Program-made: the position numbers and the translations under genes
Source: Cyanobacteria bacterium UBA7694
GTDB lineage: Bacteria; Cyanobacteriota; Sericytochromatia; UBA7694
DNA length: 8,272 bases
Assembly (NCBI GenBank): GCA_002482705.1
Contig: DLGM01000254.1
Span: forward strand, 9,559 to 17,830
Direction: 5' to 3'
Part shown: positions 1-5,226 of the stretch, one piece after another
How positions within the stretch are numbered: the stretch's first letter is position 1
Layout of the letters: each line of letters begins with the position of its first letter
Notes under the pieces: model-generated
The model's database searches: none
Seen by the model: the letters and a program-made list of their open reading frames with translations, nothing else
Told to the model about the DNA's origin: nothing

Positions 1-445
1 CTTCGATTTCCAAGGCGATGCCGGATTGTTCCAAAGCCAGGATTTGCAATAGGTCACTGAGCTGGATTTGTTTAATGCTCGATGCAATACCCGGCGTCAT
101 ACAGAGCCTGACTTGGCGGACAAAAGCCCCGTATTCAAAGGGTTTGGTAATAATCTGAGCCCCCCCTGCCAAGGCCAGATTTTCGATCGTTTCGCTGGGG
201 TAAGCCGTGAGCATGAGCGATTGGAGATGGGGATAATGGTAGTTGGCCCAGATCAGCAGTTCAAGGCCACTGATTTGGGGCATCTTCATATCGGTAATTA
301 GGATGCGATAGGGCTCTCTGCTCAGATGCTGAATGGCCGCAAGGGGATGATCACAATAGGTGCTGCTAAAACCTTCATTGTGAAGGACCTGTTGTACCAT
401 TTCTCCGATGTGCAGGTCATCATCAACGATTAGAACATCTGTCAT
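1..445 (-). CDS. Response regulator, receiver domain plus start of a PATAN/DUF4388-like domain (partial, C-terminus outside window)
   Basis: The ATG at 445-443 opens a minus-strand frame with no stop down to position 1, giving 148 visible residues. Residues 1-115 are a complete receiver (REC) domain: acidic pocket D8/D9 in VDDD, phospho-acceptor D52 in ITDMKMP, switch T80 in LTAY and conserved K101 in TKPF. All residues needed for phosphotransfer are present. After the receiver, residues 121-148 (IKQIQLSDLLQILALEQSGI) resemble the opening of PATAN/DUF4388 domains, which in known proteins sit behind receivers and act through protein-protein contacts rather than DNA binding; this second call is an inference from a short stretch. 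Only a weak GGA lies 8 nt before the ATG; a stronger AGGAGA sits about 25 nt upstream and is too far to serve it. The gene lies downstream of the Roadblock gene but behind a terminator, so it may be read by readthrough or from its own short upstream region. No cognate histidine kinase is visible. Confidence 0.88.
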   Translation of the reverse strand, partial: MTDVLIVDDDLHIGEMVQQVLHNEGFSSTYCDHPLAAIQHLSREPYRILITDMKMPQISGLELLIWANYHYPHLQSLMLTAYPSETIENLALAGGAQIITKPFEYGAFVRQVRLCMTPGIASSIKQIQLSDLLQILALEQSGIALEIE

Positions 446-490
446 GGCCGATTTCCATATGCCGCTACTTTCTCCTCTTCGACCCAGAGT

Positions 491-523
491 GATAAAACGA
501 AGGGGACCCCACCTGGGATCCCC
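491..523 (-). terminator. Intrinsic terminator after the Roadblock gene
   Basis: Read on the minus strand, an arm GGGGATCCC (523-515), a 4-nt AGGT loop and an arm GGGGTCCCC (510-502) form a GC-rich hairpin with one bulged base. It is followed by TTCGTTTTATC (501-491), a T-rich tail. It begins 8 bp after the Roadblock stop codon, the usual place for Rho-independent termination. Because the response regulator starts only 46 bp further on, the hairpin probably reduces rather than abolishes read-through into it. Confidence 0.72.
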
Positions 524-531
524 TCAGGTGC

Positions 532-894
532 TTATACCTGTTTGCCGATCTTATCCATATACTTGCGAATGGTATTGCGGATAATGGCTAAGTTAGATTC
601 TTTGGTCGTGGCGACATAAACAAAGTAGACATTGTTGGGGACCACAGCGAGTACGTGATACTGCTCAGTGAGGGTGATCAGGATGTCTTCAATGTTTTGA
701 TTTTCGAGGCCTAAGGCGCGTTTGGCTTTCAGCTTTTGTTTTACAACTTCAGCATTGTAAGCGGCTGCGAGTTCAGGCTCAATACGGCTATCTTTGCTGC
801 CGGAGGCCAGAGCCATCCCGGAGTCAATCTCGGCGACACATACGGCAATACAGTTGGGGATGGATTCCAGCATTTCGTTGACAATACTTTGCAT
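532..894 (-). CDS. Roadblock/LC7-family protein
   Basis: A 120-residue soluble protein with the Roadblock/LC7 pattern (helix, two strands, helix, three strands, helix). Helix 1 covers about residues 1-11; strands 1-2 carry the family signature around IDSGMALAS (23-31); helix 2 is 40-58; strands 3-5 are EDILITLTEQ (69-78), HVLAVVPN (80-87) and VYFVYVAT (89-96); helix 3 is about 98-114, starting ESNLAIIRN. Full family length, no signal peptide or membrane segment. Roadblock proteins such as MglB dimerise and usually serve as regulators or GAPs of small Ras-like GTPases, or as scaffold subunits. No GTPase is encoded here, so its partner is unknown; the kinase-like gene 17 bp upstream is the best candidate. 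The Shine-Dalgarno AGAAAGG follows directly on the upstream stop codon, about 10 nt before the ATG, suggesting coupled expression in one operon. Confidence 0.85.
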   Translation of the reverse strand: MQSIVNEMLESIPNCIAVCVAEIDSGMALASGSKDSRIEPELAAAYNAEVVKQKLKAKRALGLENQNIEDILITLTEQYHVLAVVPNNVYFVYVATTKESNLAIIRNTIRKYMDKIGKQV

Positions 895-911
895 GGATTT
901 AAAGCCTTTCT

Positions 912-2144
912 CTATTCAACTTCTGATTCTTGTAACAGTTGACGGGTCATTTGCTCAATTGAGGGTCTTTGAGCGGGGTCCGTATTCAATAAAGCACGAA
1001 GGGTTTTAAGCAGTTTGTTATGCCTTTCTTCAAGTGATTTTTCAATAATGGCTATAAGGCAAGCAGAACGCTGTGCCTCAGAGCTATCTATCAGCCGCGC
1101 GAAAAAGTCGCTGTGGCCGCTTAGCATATAGGCTGCCATGGCTCCGAGTGCGTAGCTGTCGGTGGCCATTGTGGGCGCCGCTTTAAGATATTCTGGTGCC
1201 AAGAAGTATTGGTTGTCGAAGACCCAGCTGGACTCAGCATGAGGTGTTTCCATTGTATGAATGTGATTCATGCCCTGATCCGTGAGGAATACTTGCTTGG
1301 TCCGATCAATCAAAATATTGGTAGGGATTAAGTTGCCATGGGGCTGACCCTGGACATGAAATGATAACAGGCTTTTACTCATCTTGACCAGCAATAGCCA
1401 AGTTTGTAGGCCTGAAAGTTTGTTCATCCGTTTGACCAATTCGCTTAAGGAAACGGCTTCAATAAATGGGCGAATGAGGGCTTTGTCTGCTAAGGCTGCA
1501 TGGGCCTGGAATGGGGAGAACGGAGCCGGATTAGTCTGATTGAGCGTGGCCAACTGAGGGTAATCAGTGAGCTTGTTTTCTGTGGGGCACTTCAGTACCC
1601 ACTTTTGTCCGGTCAGCTTGTGTTTGAGCTTATAGCTCAGTAGGTAGCTGCGATCTCCCAATTCTTTTTCAATTTCGTATTCGCTGTCGTTCAGCAAGGT
1701 CTGTAAATCTTGCCCTGAAAGGCCGGATTGACTTGTTTTGGCCGTTGTTTTGGGTTGGGTTGTTTTGGCTGCCTTAACGTCAGGTTTGACGCTCAGGATC
1801 AAACGGTGGTGATGTTTGAGAGCCAGCTCTAACAGTTTGATATTGCTGAACTCTTTTTCGGTTCGGCAAGTGATAAGGTAATTATCAAGTTTATAGATAT
1901 ATTCGAGGGTATTCTCATAAAATGAGCATTGCATCTCGAGTTTGTCGGCCTGATGGGCAACAATTAGGGGGCGGAATGACTTTTGTTTGGCAGGAGTCAA
2001 AAATACGTAGTTTTTGAAATCGAATACCCAATGACATTTAAAGTCAGGTACTTGATGAAGGGCCAAATATTGGATACTTGGGAGGTCTTCTTGGAGTGTG
2101 CGTAAAAGCGCATGCGAAGGTTGAGCTTCACGGTGATCGTGCAT
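912..2144 (-). CDS. Predicted pseudokinase: protein-kinase fold with HGN in place of HRD, novel N-terminal domain
   Basis: 410 residues. Residues about 155-405 follow the Ser/Thr kinase fold: VAIK-type lysine K185 (WVLKCP), catalytic-loop region H269-G270-N271 followed by N276 (IPTNILID), DFG-like D289-Q290-G291, APE at 316-318, the helix-F Asp in TDSYALG (D329), and the terminal Arg R393 in DPAQRPS. The catalytic Asp of HRD is Asn271, and the glycine loop (ELGDRSYLLSYK, 161-172) keeps only the first Gly. The ATP lysine, the loop Asn and the metal Asp remain, so it may bind nucleotide without phosphotransfer. Residues 20-120 form a separate alpha/beta region without a firm family match; its end faintly resembles the last strand and helix of Roadblock. 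A Lys/Thr/Gln-rich linker (122-142) joins the two parts. No membrane segment. AAGGAAGG lies 15 nt before the ATG (2144), longer than usual; an in-frame ATT sits 9 nt after it, so the exact start is uncertain. It leads the operon with the Roadblock gene. Confidence 0.8.
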   Translation of the reverse strand: MHDHREAQPSHALLRTLQEDLPSIQYLALHQVPDFKCHWVFDFKNYVFLTPAKQKSFRPLIVAHQADKLEMQCSFYENTLEYIYKLDNYLITCRTEKEFSNIKLLELALKHHHRLILSVKPDVKAAKTTQPKTTAKTSQSGLSGQDLQTLLNDSEYEIEKELGDRSYLLSYKLKHKLTGQKWVLKCPTENKLTDYPQLATLNQTNPAPFSPFQAHAALADKALIRPFIEAVSLSELVKRMNKLSGLQTWLLLVKMSKSLLSFHVQGQPHGNLIPTNILIDRTKQVFLTDQGMNHIHTMETPHAESSWVFDNQYFLAPEYLKAAPTMATDSYALGAMAAYMLSGHSDFFARLIDSSEAQRSACLIAIIEKSLEERHNKLLKTLRALLNTDPAQRPSIEQMTRQLLQESEVE

Positions 2145-2308
2145 CCGAATATAGGGTCGCCTTCCTTAGAGTTGACAGTGACCTTAAAAGTAAATTTCAC
2201 TTATCATGTACAATGTACCAACATCTTTAGGTTTGTTTGTTGGATTGAGAGCCGAAAGGAAACAAACAAAAATAAATTGTTAACAATTGTAAATTTTGCA
2301 AAACCGAG
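2145..2308. promoter_or_regulatory. Leader/upstream region of the kinase-like gene with three symmetric elements
   Basis: The first 160 bp before the kinase-like gene hold three dyads. GTACA-A-TGTAC at 2208-2218 is an 11-bp palindrome. TTTGTTTGTT (2232-2241) and AACAAACAAA (2261-2270) form a perfect 10-bp inverted repeat around a 19-nt loop. AATTGTTAACAATT at 2275-2288 is a perfect 14-bp palindrome. They could be operators for dimeric repressors or, if transcription starts near 2314, structures in the mRNA leader. No known regulator consensus is claimed. Confidence 0.4.
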
Positions 2309-2348
2309 CTTAACTTAAACTTAATACCATCCTGAAATAGCTTAACAA
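2309..2348 (+). repeat. CTTAA direct repeats with 11/11/10-bp period (Pho-box-like operator candidate)
   Basis: Units start at 2309 (CTTAACTT), 2320 (CTTAATAC), 2331 (degenerate CCTGAAAT) and 2341 (CTTAACAA). The 8-bp unit plus 3-bp spacer matches the layout of tandem sites bound by OmpR/PhoB-family response regulators. The unit is close to the cyanobacterial Pho-box type CTTAACCT. The last unit overlaps the -35 hexamer of the plus-strand promoter candidate, where an activator of this family normally binds. What the sequence shows is the repeat; the regulator is inferred. Confidence 0.45.
2321..2347 (-). promoter_or_regulatory. Candidate promoter for the kinase-like/Roadblock operon
   Basis: On the minus strand, TTGTTA (2347-2342), a 15-bp spacer and TATTAA (2326-2321) form a weak -35/-10 pair. 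TGG just before the -10 gives the extended -10 pattern TGnTATTAA. The predicted start near 2314 would leave a leader of about 170 nt carrying the palindromes. It overlaps the plus-strand promoter candidate and the CTTAA repeats, so the two directions could compete. The hexamers are poor and the spacer short; treat as tentative. Confidence 0.22.
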
Positions 2349-2371
2349 ATAACTGCTTACCCCTGTATAAG
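2342..2371 (+). promoter_or_regulatory. Sigma-70-like promoter reading into the gene-less region
   Basis: TTAACA (2342-2347, 5 of 6 to the -35 consensus), an 18-bp spacer and TATAAG (2366-2371, 5 of 6 to the -10 consensus). Predicted transcription start is about 2378. No protein gene follows on this strand, but a structured segment with a 14-bp closing stem starts 4-5 nt after the predicted start. Confidence 0.42.
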
Positions 2372-2377
2372 AACTGT

Positions 2378-2560
2378 GTCCCTTTAAACTAATCTAAGAT
2401 TATAGCTAGAGTGCTAAGATGCTTAGCTTAATTTATATTCAGTTTCTTCTAATGTTCTCATTCTATGAATTTCGCATCAACCTTGTCAATTTAAGATTAG
2501 TTTAAGGTAATGGCCGTTCAACAGGCTTGGAAAGCCGCTCTGGCCTTGTTATTTTGTTAA
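2378..2560 (+). ncRNA. Candidate structured small RNA, about 180 nt (unassigned)
   Basis: Not recognised as a known RNA family. From a predicted start near 2378, 2382-2395 (CTTTAAACTAATCT) pairs with 2494-2507 (AGATTAGTTTAAGG) in a 14-bp stem with one G-U wobble, closing a segment of about 98 nt. Inside are GCTAAG-ATG-CTTAGC (2413-2427, 6-bp stem), an ATTCA/TGAAT pair (2437-2441 with 2466-2470) enclosing AATG-TTCT-CATT (2451-2462), and a single-stranded stretch 2471-2493. TAATCT-A-AGATTA (2390-2402) is a competing palindrome over the 5' arm. A terminator-like structure follows at 2512-2560. Ends that pair at a distance recall 6S-type RNAs in general shape and length, but no 6S consensus is claimed. 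The promoter, stem and terminator fall in the right order and spacing, which is the main support; there is no comparative evidence. Confidence 0.4.
2512..2560 (+). terminator. Terminator-like hairpin and T-rich tract
   Basis: GGCC (2512-2515) pairs with GGCC (2542-2545). Inside, GGCTT (2524-2528) and AAGCC (2532-2536) make a tight 5-bp hairpin with a GGA loop. The tract TTGTTATTTTGTTAATT follows from 2546. The outer stem is short, so efficiency is uncertain, but the position directly after the 14-bp stem fits the end of the small-RNA candidate. Confidence 0.4.
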
Positions 2561-3205
2561 TTATTTGAGCTTTAAAGCGATTTCATGAAAAAAACTGACC
2601 CATAGACATTTCGCCAGTGAGATAGACTAATCCCTGTACTCAGCCTGTATTTTCTGTCTGTGATGTATACACTTGGTGGGCGTGTTCCGTTGTGGACTAA
2701 ACATCTATATACCGTCTTGATGTTCTATGAACTTGTGTGGGGCTGTCCCCTGCGTTTTTATGGGAGGGCTTATAGTGGTCTTAAAGAAATTCTGGATTTT
2801 TTGTTAAATAAATAACATAAATGCGATTATTTTATTATTAATTTGAATAAATGTGGCGTTAAGTTGATTTTTTAATTTTTTAATTTAATAATCGAAGTAT
2901 TTATCTTGATATTGGATTTCTTTTGTTTAAAATGAAAATATGCATAATTAGGCATGTATGCAAATGTTTAAATGAAGGTGAAATATAAAAATAAGCAAAA
3001 AAATTGTATTTAACAGGAAATTTGATGATATTCCTTAATATGGGGCTTTGAAAAGTTCAGTATGCTTTGCTGGTTCACAGGGCAACCCATCTAATCGTTG
3101 TGAAGTGTGAGTTGGGAAGAGGTAAATAACTAAGATTATAACGCAAATATCAATGCTTTATTTATTTTAGTGTGAAAATTAGCTTCTTGTCTTCGGGGTG
3201 CTCCG
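2561..3205. other. AT-rich region without a supported gene
   Basis: About 645 bp between the small-RNA candidate and the 3' end of the lipoprotein gene. From about 2780 to 3060 it is extremely AT-rich with A- and T-runs (for example around 2868-2890). I find no open frame with a credible ribosome site, no tRNA and no intact mobile element. Weak structures only: GGGG-CTGT-CCCC at 2739-2750 followed by TGCGTTTTT (possible plus-strand terminator), and TTCACA/TGTGAA at 3074-3079/3099-3104. The composition contrasts with the coding regions on both sides and may mark decayed or foreign DNA, or a binding region for AT-preferring nucleoid proteins. Confidence 0.5.
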
Positions 3206-4459
3206 TTATTCTTGTAAAGTAATCCCTTGTTTTGGGGCTTCCCTTCGCAATAATTGGCGCGTCTGTTCTGAAAGTGGGTTCTCACGGATATCGAGCTGGC
3301 GCAATTGTGGAAGTGTTAACACCTCTACAGGGATTTGCTTCAGACCACTGTTGCGCAGGGATAAGTGTTCCAGTTGTTTAAGCAAGAGCAATGGGGTGGG
3401 GAACCTGCTGAAACGTTGGCCCTCAAGAATAAGTGTATGCAATTGGCTGAGACTCGCGACACTGGCAGGCAGCTCTGTATAGTCTGTTCGCTCCAGAATC
3501 AGGGTTTGGAGCCCCAGCAGTTGTCCAATGCGATCGGGCAGTATAAAGGGCTGGGGGTGGTGACTGTCAGGCTGCGCAGGCTGGTAACTCCCTGTGGGGT
3601 TATATCCCTGTACTTGTAGGGTTGTGATCTGCTCAGGGGCTGTTTTGGCTTGCGTTAAGGCATCTCCTTTGAGACCCAGCCCCACCCAGTTTAAGTGTGC
3701 TTGATCAAAGTTTGCCACCGTGGCTTTTAATTGCTGGACAACTTGTTCCTGTTTACAACGCAGGTAGACATCGCCGATTTGCCAGTGATTCAATAATTGG
3801 GCATAGGTGGGGTTTGTCATCATCATGGCAAAGACTTCGGCACGGTCTTCTCGCGCTTCGGTACGGGCATAACTGGAGACAAAACCCGGGCTGGGATAGT
3901 CAAATTCACGGCCAATGGTTTCGGCAGGTTGCAAGCCATAGACATTATCAGCGGGATTACAACTGGCCCAAGGGCTTTCCACTTGGGAGTCCAAGGTATG
4001 GAATATTTCATGGTGCAGGGTATGGGCGGGGAGCGGCTGAGCCTGTGGCATTTCCGGTAGATTCAGGATGACTAAGCGTTCTCCTTGAATATTAAAGCCC
4101 ACTCCCCCTACGGCCAGACGCCAAGTGAATAAGCCGCTCTCGACGCCTCGGCCCCAGTAGATTCCGCGCAGCTTCAGATGCCGAAAGAAGTTTTGTGGAT
4201 ACTTTTCCAACTCGGCCTCCAGTTGGGCTGGTGAGAAGGCCTCTAATATTTCGGACGCGTGATTCACCGGGGTATAGGTGACCGCCAGAGGAAACCACCA
4301 GGGGAAATGTGCTTCCTGGGCTTGTAAGGGACGTAACTCTAGGCCAAAGCGCTCTTCTAGAGCTTGATAAGGGCTGGTGGTGGAGGGCGGGTTGTTCCCT
4401 GTTGGAGCGGGAGAGCCACAACTGGTCAATAACAGCACAAGTATCAACAATAAGGGCAT
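3206..4459 (-). CDS. Lipoprotein with zincin-type HExxH metallopeptidase domain and C-terminal leucine-rich repeats
   Basis: 417 residues. A hydrophobic signal (2-12) ends in the lipobox LTSC with Cys14 as the lipidation site, followed by a Ser/Pro/Thr-rich linker, so the protein should be anchored in a membrane outside the cytoplasm. Residues about 30-250 form a peptidase-like domain: H150-E151-I-F-H154 is the zinc/catalytic motif, and FVSSYARTEAREDRAE (193-208) downstream supplies a Glu (E204 or E208) in the position of a third ligand. HExxH plus a later YA-x-T-x3-ED-xAE stretch also occurs in anthrax-lethal-factor-like (ATLF) zincins, but I cannot fix the family. Residues 317-395 hold four leucine-rich repeats of exactly 23 residues, starting L317, L340, L363 and L386; a longer diverged unit may begin at 278. 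The ATG (4459) has CTGGAG about 8 nt upstream. Substrate unknown. A minor TACAAT -10-like site (4491-4486) lies just upstream. Confidence 0.78.
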   Translation of the reverse strand: MPLLLILVLLLTSCGSPAPTGNNPPSTTSPYQALEERFGLELRPLQAQEAHFPWWFPLAVTYTPVNHASEILEAFSPAQLEAELEKYPQNFFRHLKLRGIYWGRGVESGLFTWRLAVGGVGFNIQGERLVILNLPEMPQAQPLPAHTLHHEIFHTLDSQVESPWASCNPADNVYGLQPAETIGREFDYPSPGFVSSYARTEAREDRAEVFAMMMTNPTYAQLLNHWQIGDVYLRCKQEQVVQQLKATVANFDQAHLNWVGLGLKGDALTQAKTAPEQITTLQVQGYNPTGSYQPAQPDSHHPQPFILPDRIGQLLGLQTLILERTDYTELPASVASLSQLHTLILEGQRFSRFPTPLLLLKQLEHLSLRNSGLKQIPVEVLTLPQLRQLDIRENPLSEQTRQLLRREAPKQGITLQE

Positions 4460-4485
4460 AGGGCGCTCCAGAGGGGGATGCCATG

Positions 4486-4491
4486 ATTGTA
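4486..4491 (-). promoter_or_regulatory. Possible -10 element for the lipoprotein gene
   Basis: TACAAT on the minus strand, 26 bp before the lipoprotein ATG, matches the -10 consensus in 5 of 6 bases. No convincing -35 lies 16-18 bp upstream. The gene could instead be co-transcribed with the TnpB-N-like gene, whose stop is 62 bp before it. Confidence 0.22.
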
Positions 4492-4521
4492 AAGGGAAGA
4501 AGGCTTAGAAATACAGAGGAT

Positions 4522-5028
4522 TTAGGGGCCTATATTCAGGGGCTCAAGGCTGATTTGCTCATCTTTGACATGCAGCAAGGCACGCTCAAAGGGGGGAATC
4601 TGGTGAAGGGGCAAGCGCAAAGTAGTGACTGTCCAACGCCAGATCCCCACCTCTCCACGGCGTTCTAGGCAATTTGGCCCCAAGTAGATGGGAAATGGCT
4701 GTTGAGCGGGCCAAGGCTGGGGTAAAGGGGGCATGTTGGAACGCTGTTTCTTTTTAAAACGAGCCAACTCCTGTAAAAATGAGGCGTAGTCTTGGTCGAG
4801 TCGCCAGATGGGGTACGTCAACGCTGCCGAGGGGTAAATCGCCAGCTCCGGGTCTTCACTTTGTAATCCCAAAATTTCTGCTTGTTGGCTGGCAAAGTCA
4901 GCTTTGCCCCAGGCGTATTTATTACGTCGCTGTTGCAGCCCAAGATTCCATATATCGCCGCAGGCCACAGCCAGATCATGAATCGGTTGGCGCAGGACTG
5001 CTGAAACATTCAGGGGCCAAGCATGCAT
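4522..5028 (-). CDS. TnpB/OrfB N-terminal-like protein, lacking the RuvC nuclease (function unknown)
   Basis: 168 residues, no signal peptide or membrane segment. Its layout recalls the N-terminal third of IS200/IS605-family TnpB (OrfB) proteins. A helical start contains VACGDIWNLGLQQRR (21-35), like the R-x-V-x-N-x-x-L-x-x-R motif of TnpB, then YAWGK (38-42). A second helical part, RLDQDYASFLQELARFKKK (76-94), is like the TnpB helix before its Pro-x-Phe/Lys segment, then PLPQPWPAQQPFPIYLG (101-117). A beta-rich end, GIWRWTVTTLRLPL (128-141) to ISLEPL (159-164), is like the wedge strands. The frame then stops; no RuvC DED region follows in any frame. The frame is intact, so it may be a truncated transposase remnant or a TnpB-derived domain kept for another role. 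The match is by eye and could be wrong. The ATG (5028) has GGGGGA 8 nt upstream; an in-frame TGA further upstream rules out a long extension. Confidence 0.5.
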   Translation of the reverse strand: MHAWPLNVSAVLRQPIHDLAVACGDIWNLGLQQRRNKYAWGKADFASQQAEILGLQSEDPELAIYPSAALTYPIWRLDQDYASFLQELARFKKKQRSNMPPLPQPWPAQQPFPIYLGPNCLERRGEVGIWRWTVTTLRLPLHQIPPFERALLHVKDEQISLEPLNIGP

Positions 5029-5063
5029 CGACGGGTATCCCCCAGGACGTAAATTTCAGCTTC

Positions 5064-5069
5064 AGTATA
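5064..5069 (-). promoter_or_regulatory. Possible -10 element for the TnpB-N-like gene
   Basis: TATACT on the minus strand (5 of 6 to consensus) lies 35 bp before the ATG and would start transcription near 5057. The -35 region is not convincing. Confidence 0.28.
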
Positions 5070-5135
5070 CTGTAGGTCTTTGTATGATGGGCGGTGACCC
5101 GGATTTTAACTTCTCTTCCTCTGGGCTCTTCTACG

Positions 5136-5164
5136 CCACATGCGCTTTTGCGCCCTTTTTGTGG
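5136..5164. repeat. Two-part inverted repeat in the divergent intergenic region
   Basis: Outer arms CCACA (5136-5140) and TGTGG (5160-5164) enclose GCGC-TTTT-GCGC (5142-5153) followed by CCTTTT. On the plus strand the inner hairpin plus T-run looks like a terminator, but no plus-strand gene precedes it. Lying between the divergent TnpB-N-like and channel genes, it may be an operator or separate the two promoters. Confidence 0.35.
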
Positions 5165-5189
5165 TTGCACGATCAACGCTTATATTCTG

Positions 5190-5198
5190 TGTTATACT
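5190..5198 (+). promoter_or_regulatory. Extended -10 promoter of the ion-channel gene
   Basis: TGTTATACT is an extended -10 element (TGn followed by TATACT). The upstream TTGCAC (5165-5170) is 22 bp away and too distant for a normal -35, so the TG extension probably carries recognition. Transcription would start near 5205, leaving a leader of about 20 nt with GAGGGGG at 5214-5220. Confidence 0.45.
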
Positions 5199-5226
5199 GA
5201 GGCCACTTTTTTCGAGGGGGTTGCCC

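Noticed and set aside
2739..2759. GGGG-CTGT-CCCC hairpin with a following T-run
   Set aside because: Only a 4-bp stem and no gene or transcript known to end here; mentioned under the AT-rich region rather than called a terminator.
2971..3050. Very short plus-strand frames (ATGAAGGTG..., and one after AGGAAATTTG)
   Set aside because: Only 8-13 codons in AT-rich DNA, with no conserved context; not enough to call peptides.
3074..3104. TTCACA/TGTGAA inverted repeat
   Set aside because: Short arms, competing pairing with CAAC/GTTG, and no link to a gene end or promoter.
4092..4484. A 130-codon minus-strand frame overlapping the start of the lipoprotein gene
   Set aside because: It lies in another frame of a well-supported gene and has no family features.
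4522..5028. A complete IS605-type insertion sequence around the TnpB-like gene
   Set aside because: No TnpA, no RuvC part and no recognisable subterminal hairpins at either end; only the N-terminal similarity remains.
5140..5226. A 29-codon upstream extension of the ion-channel gene starting at ATG 5140
   Set aside because: It would run through the extended -10 promoter and the inverted repeat, and it hides a normal signal peptide behind extra residues; ATG 5227 has a good ribosome site.
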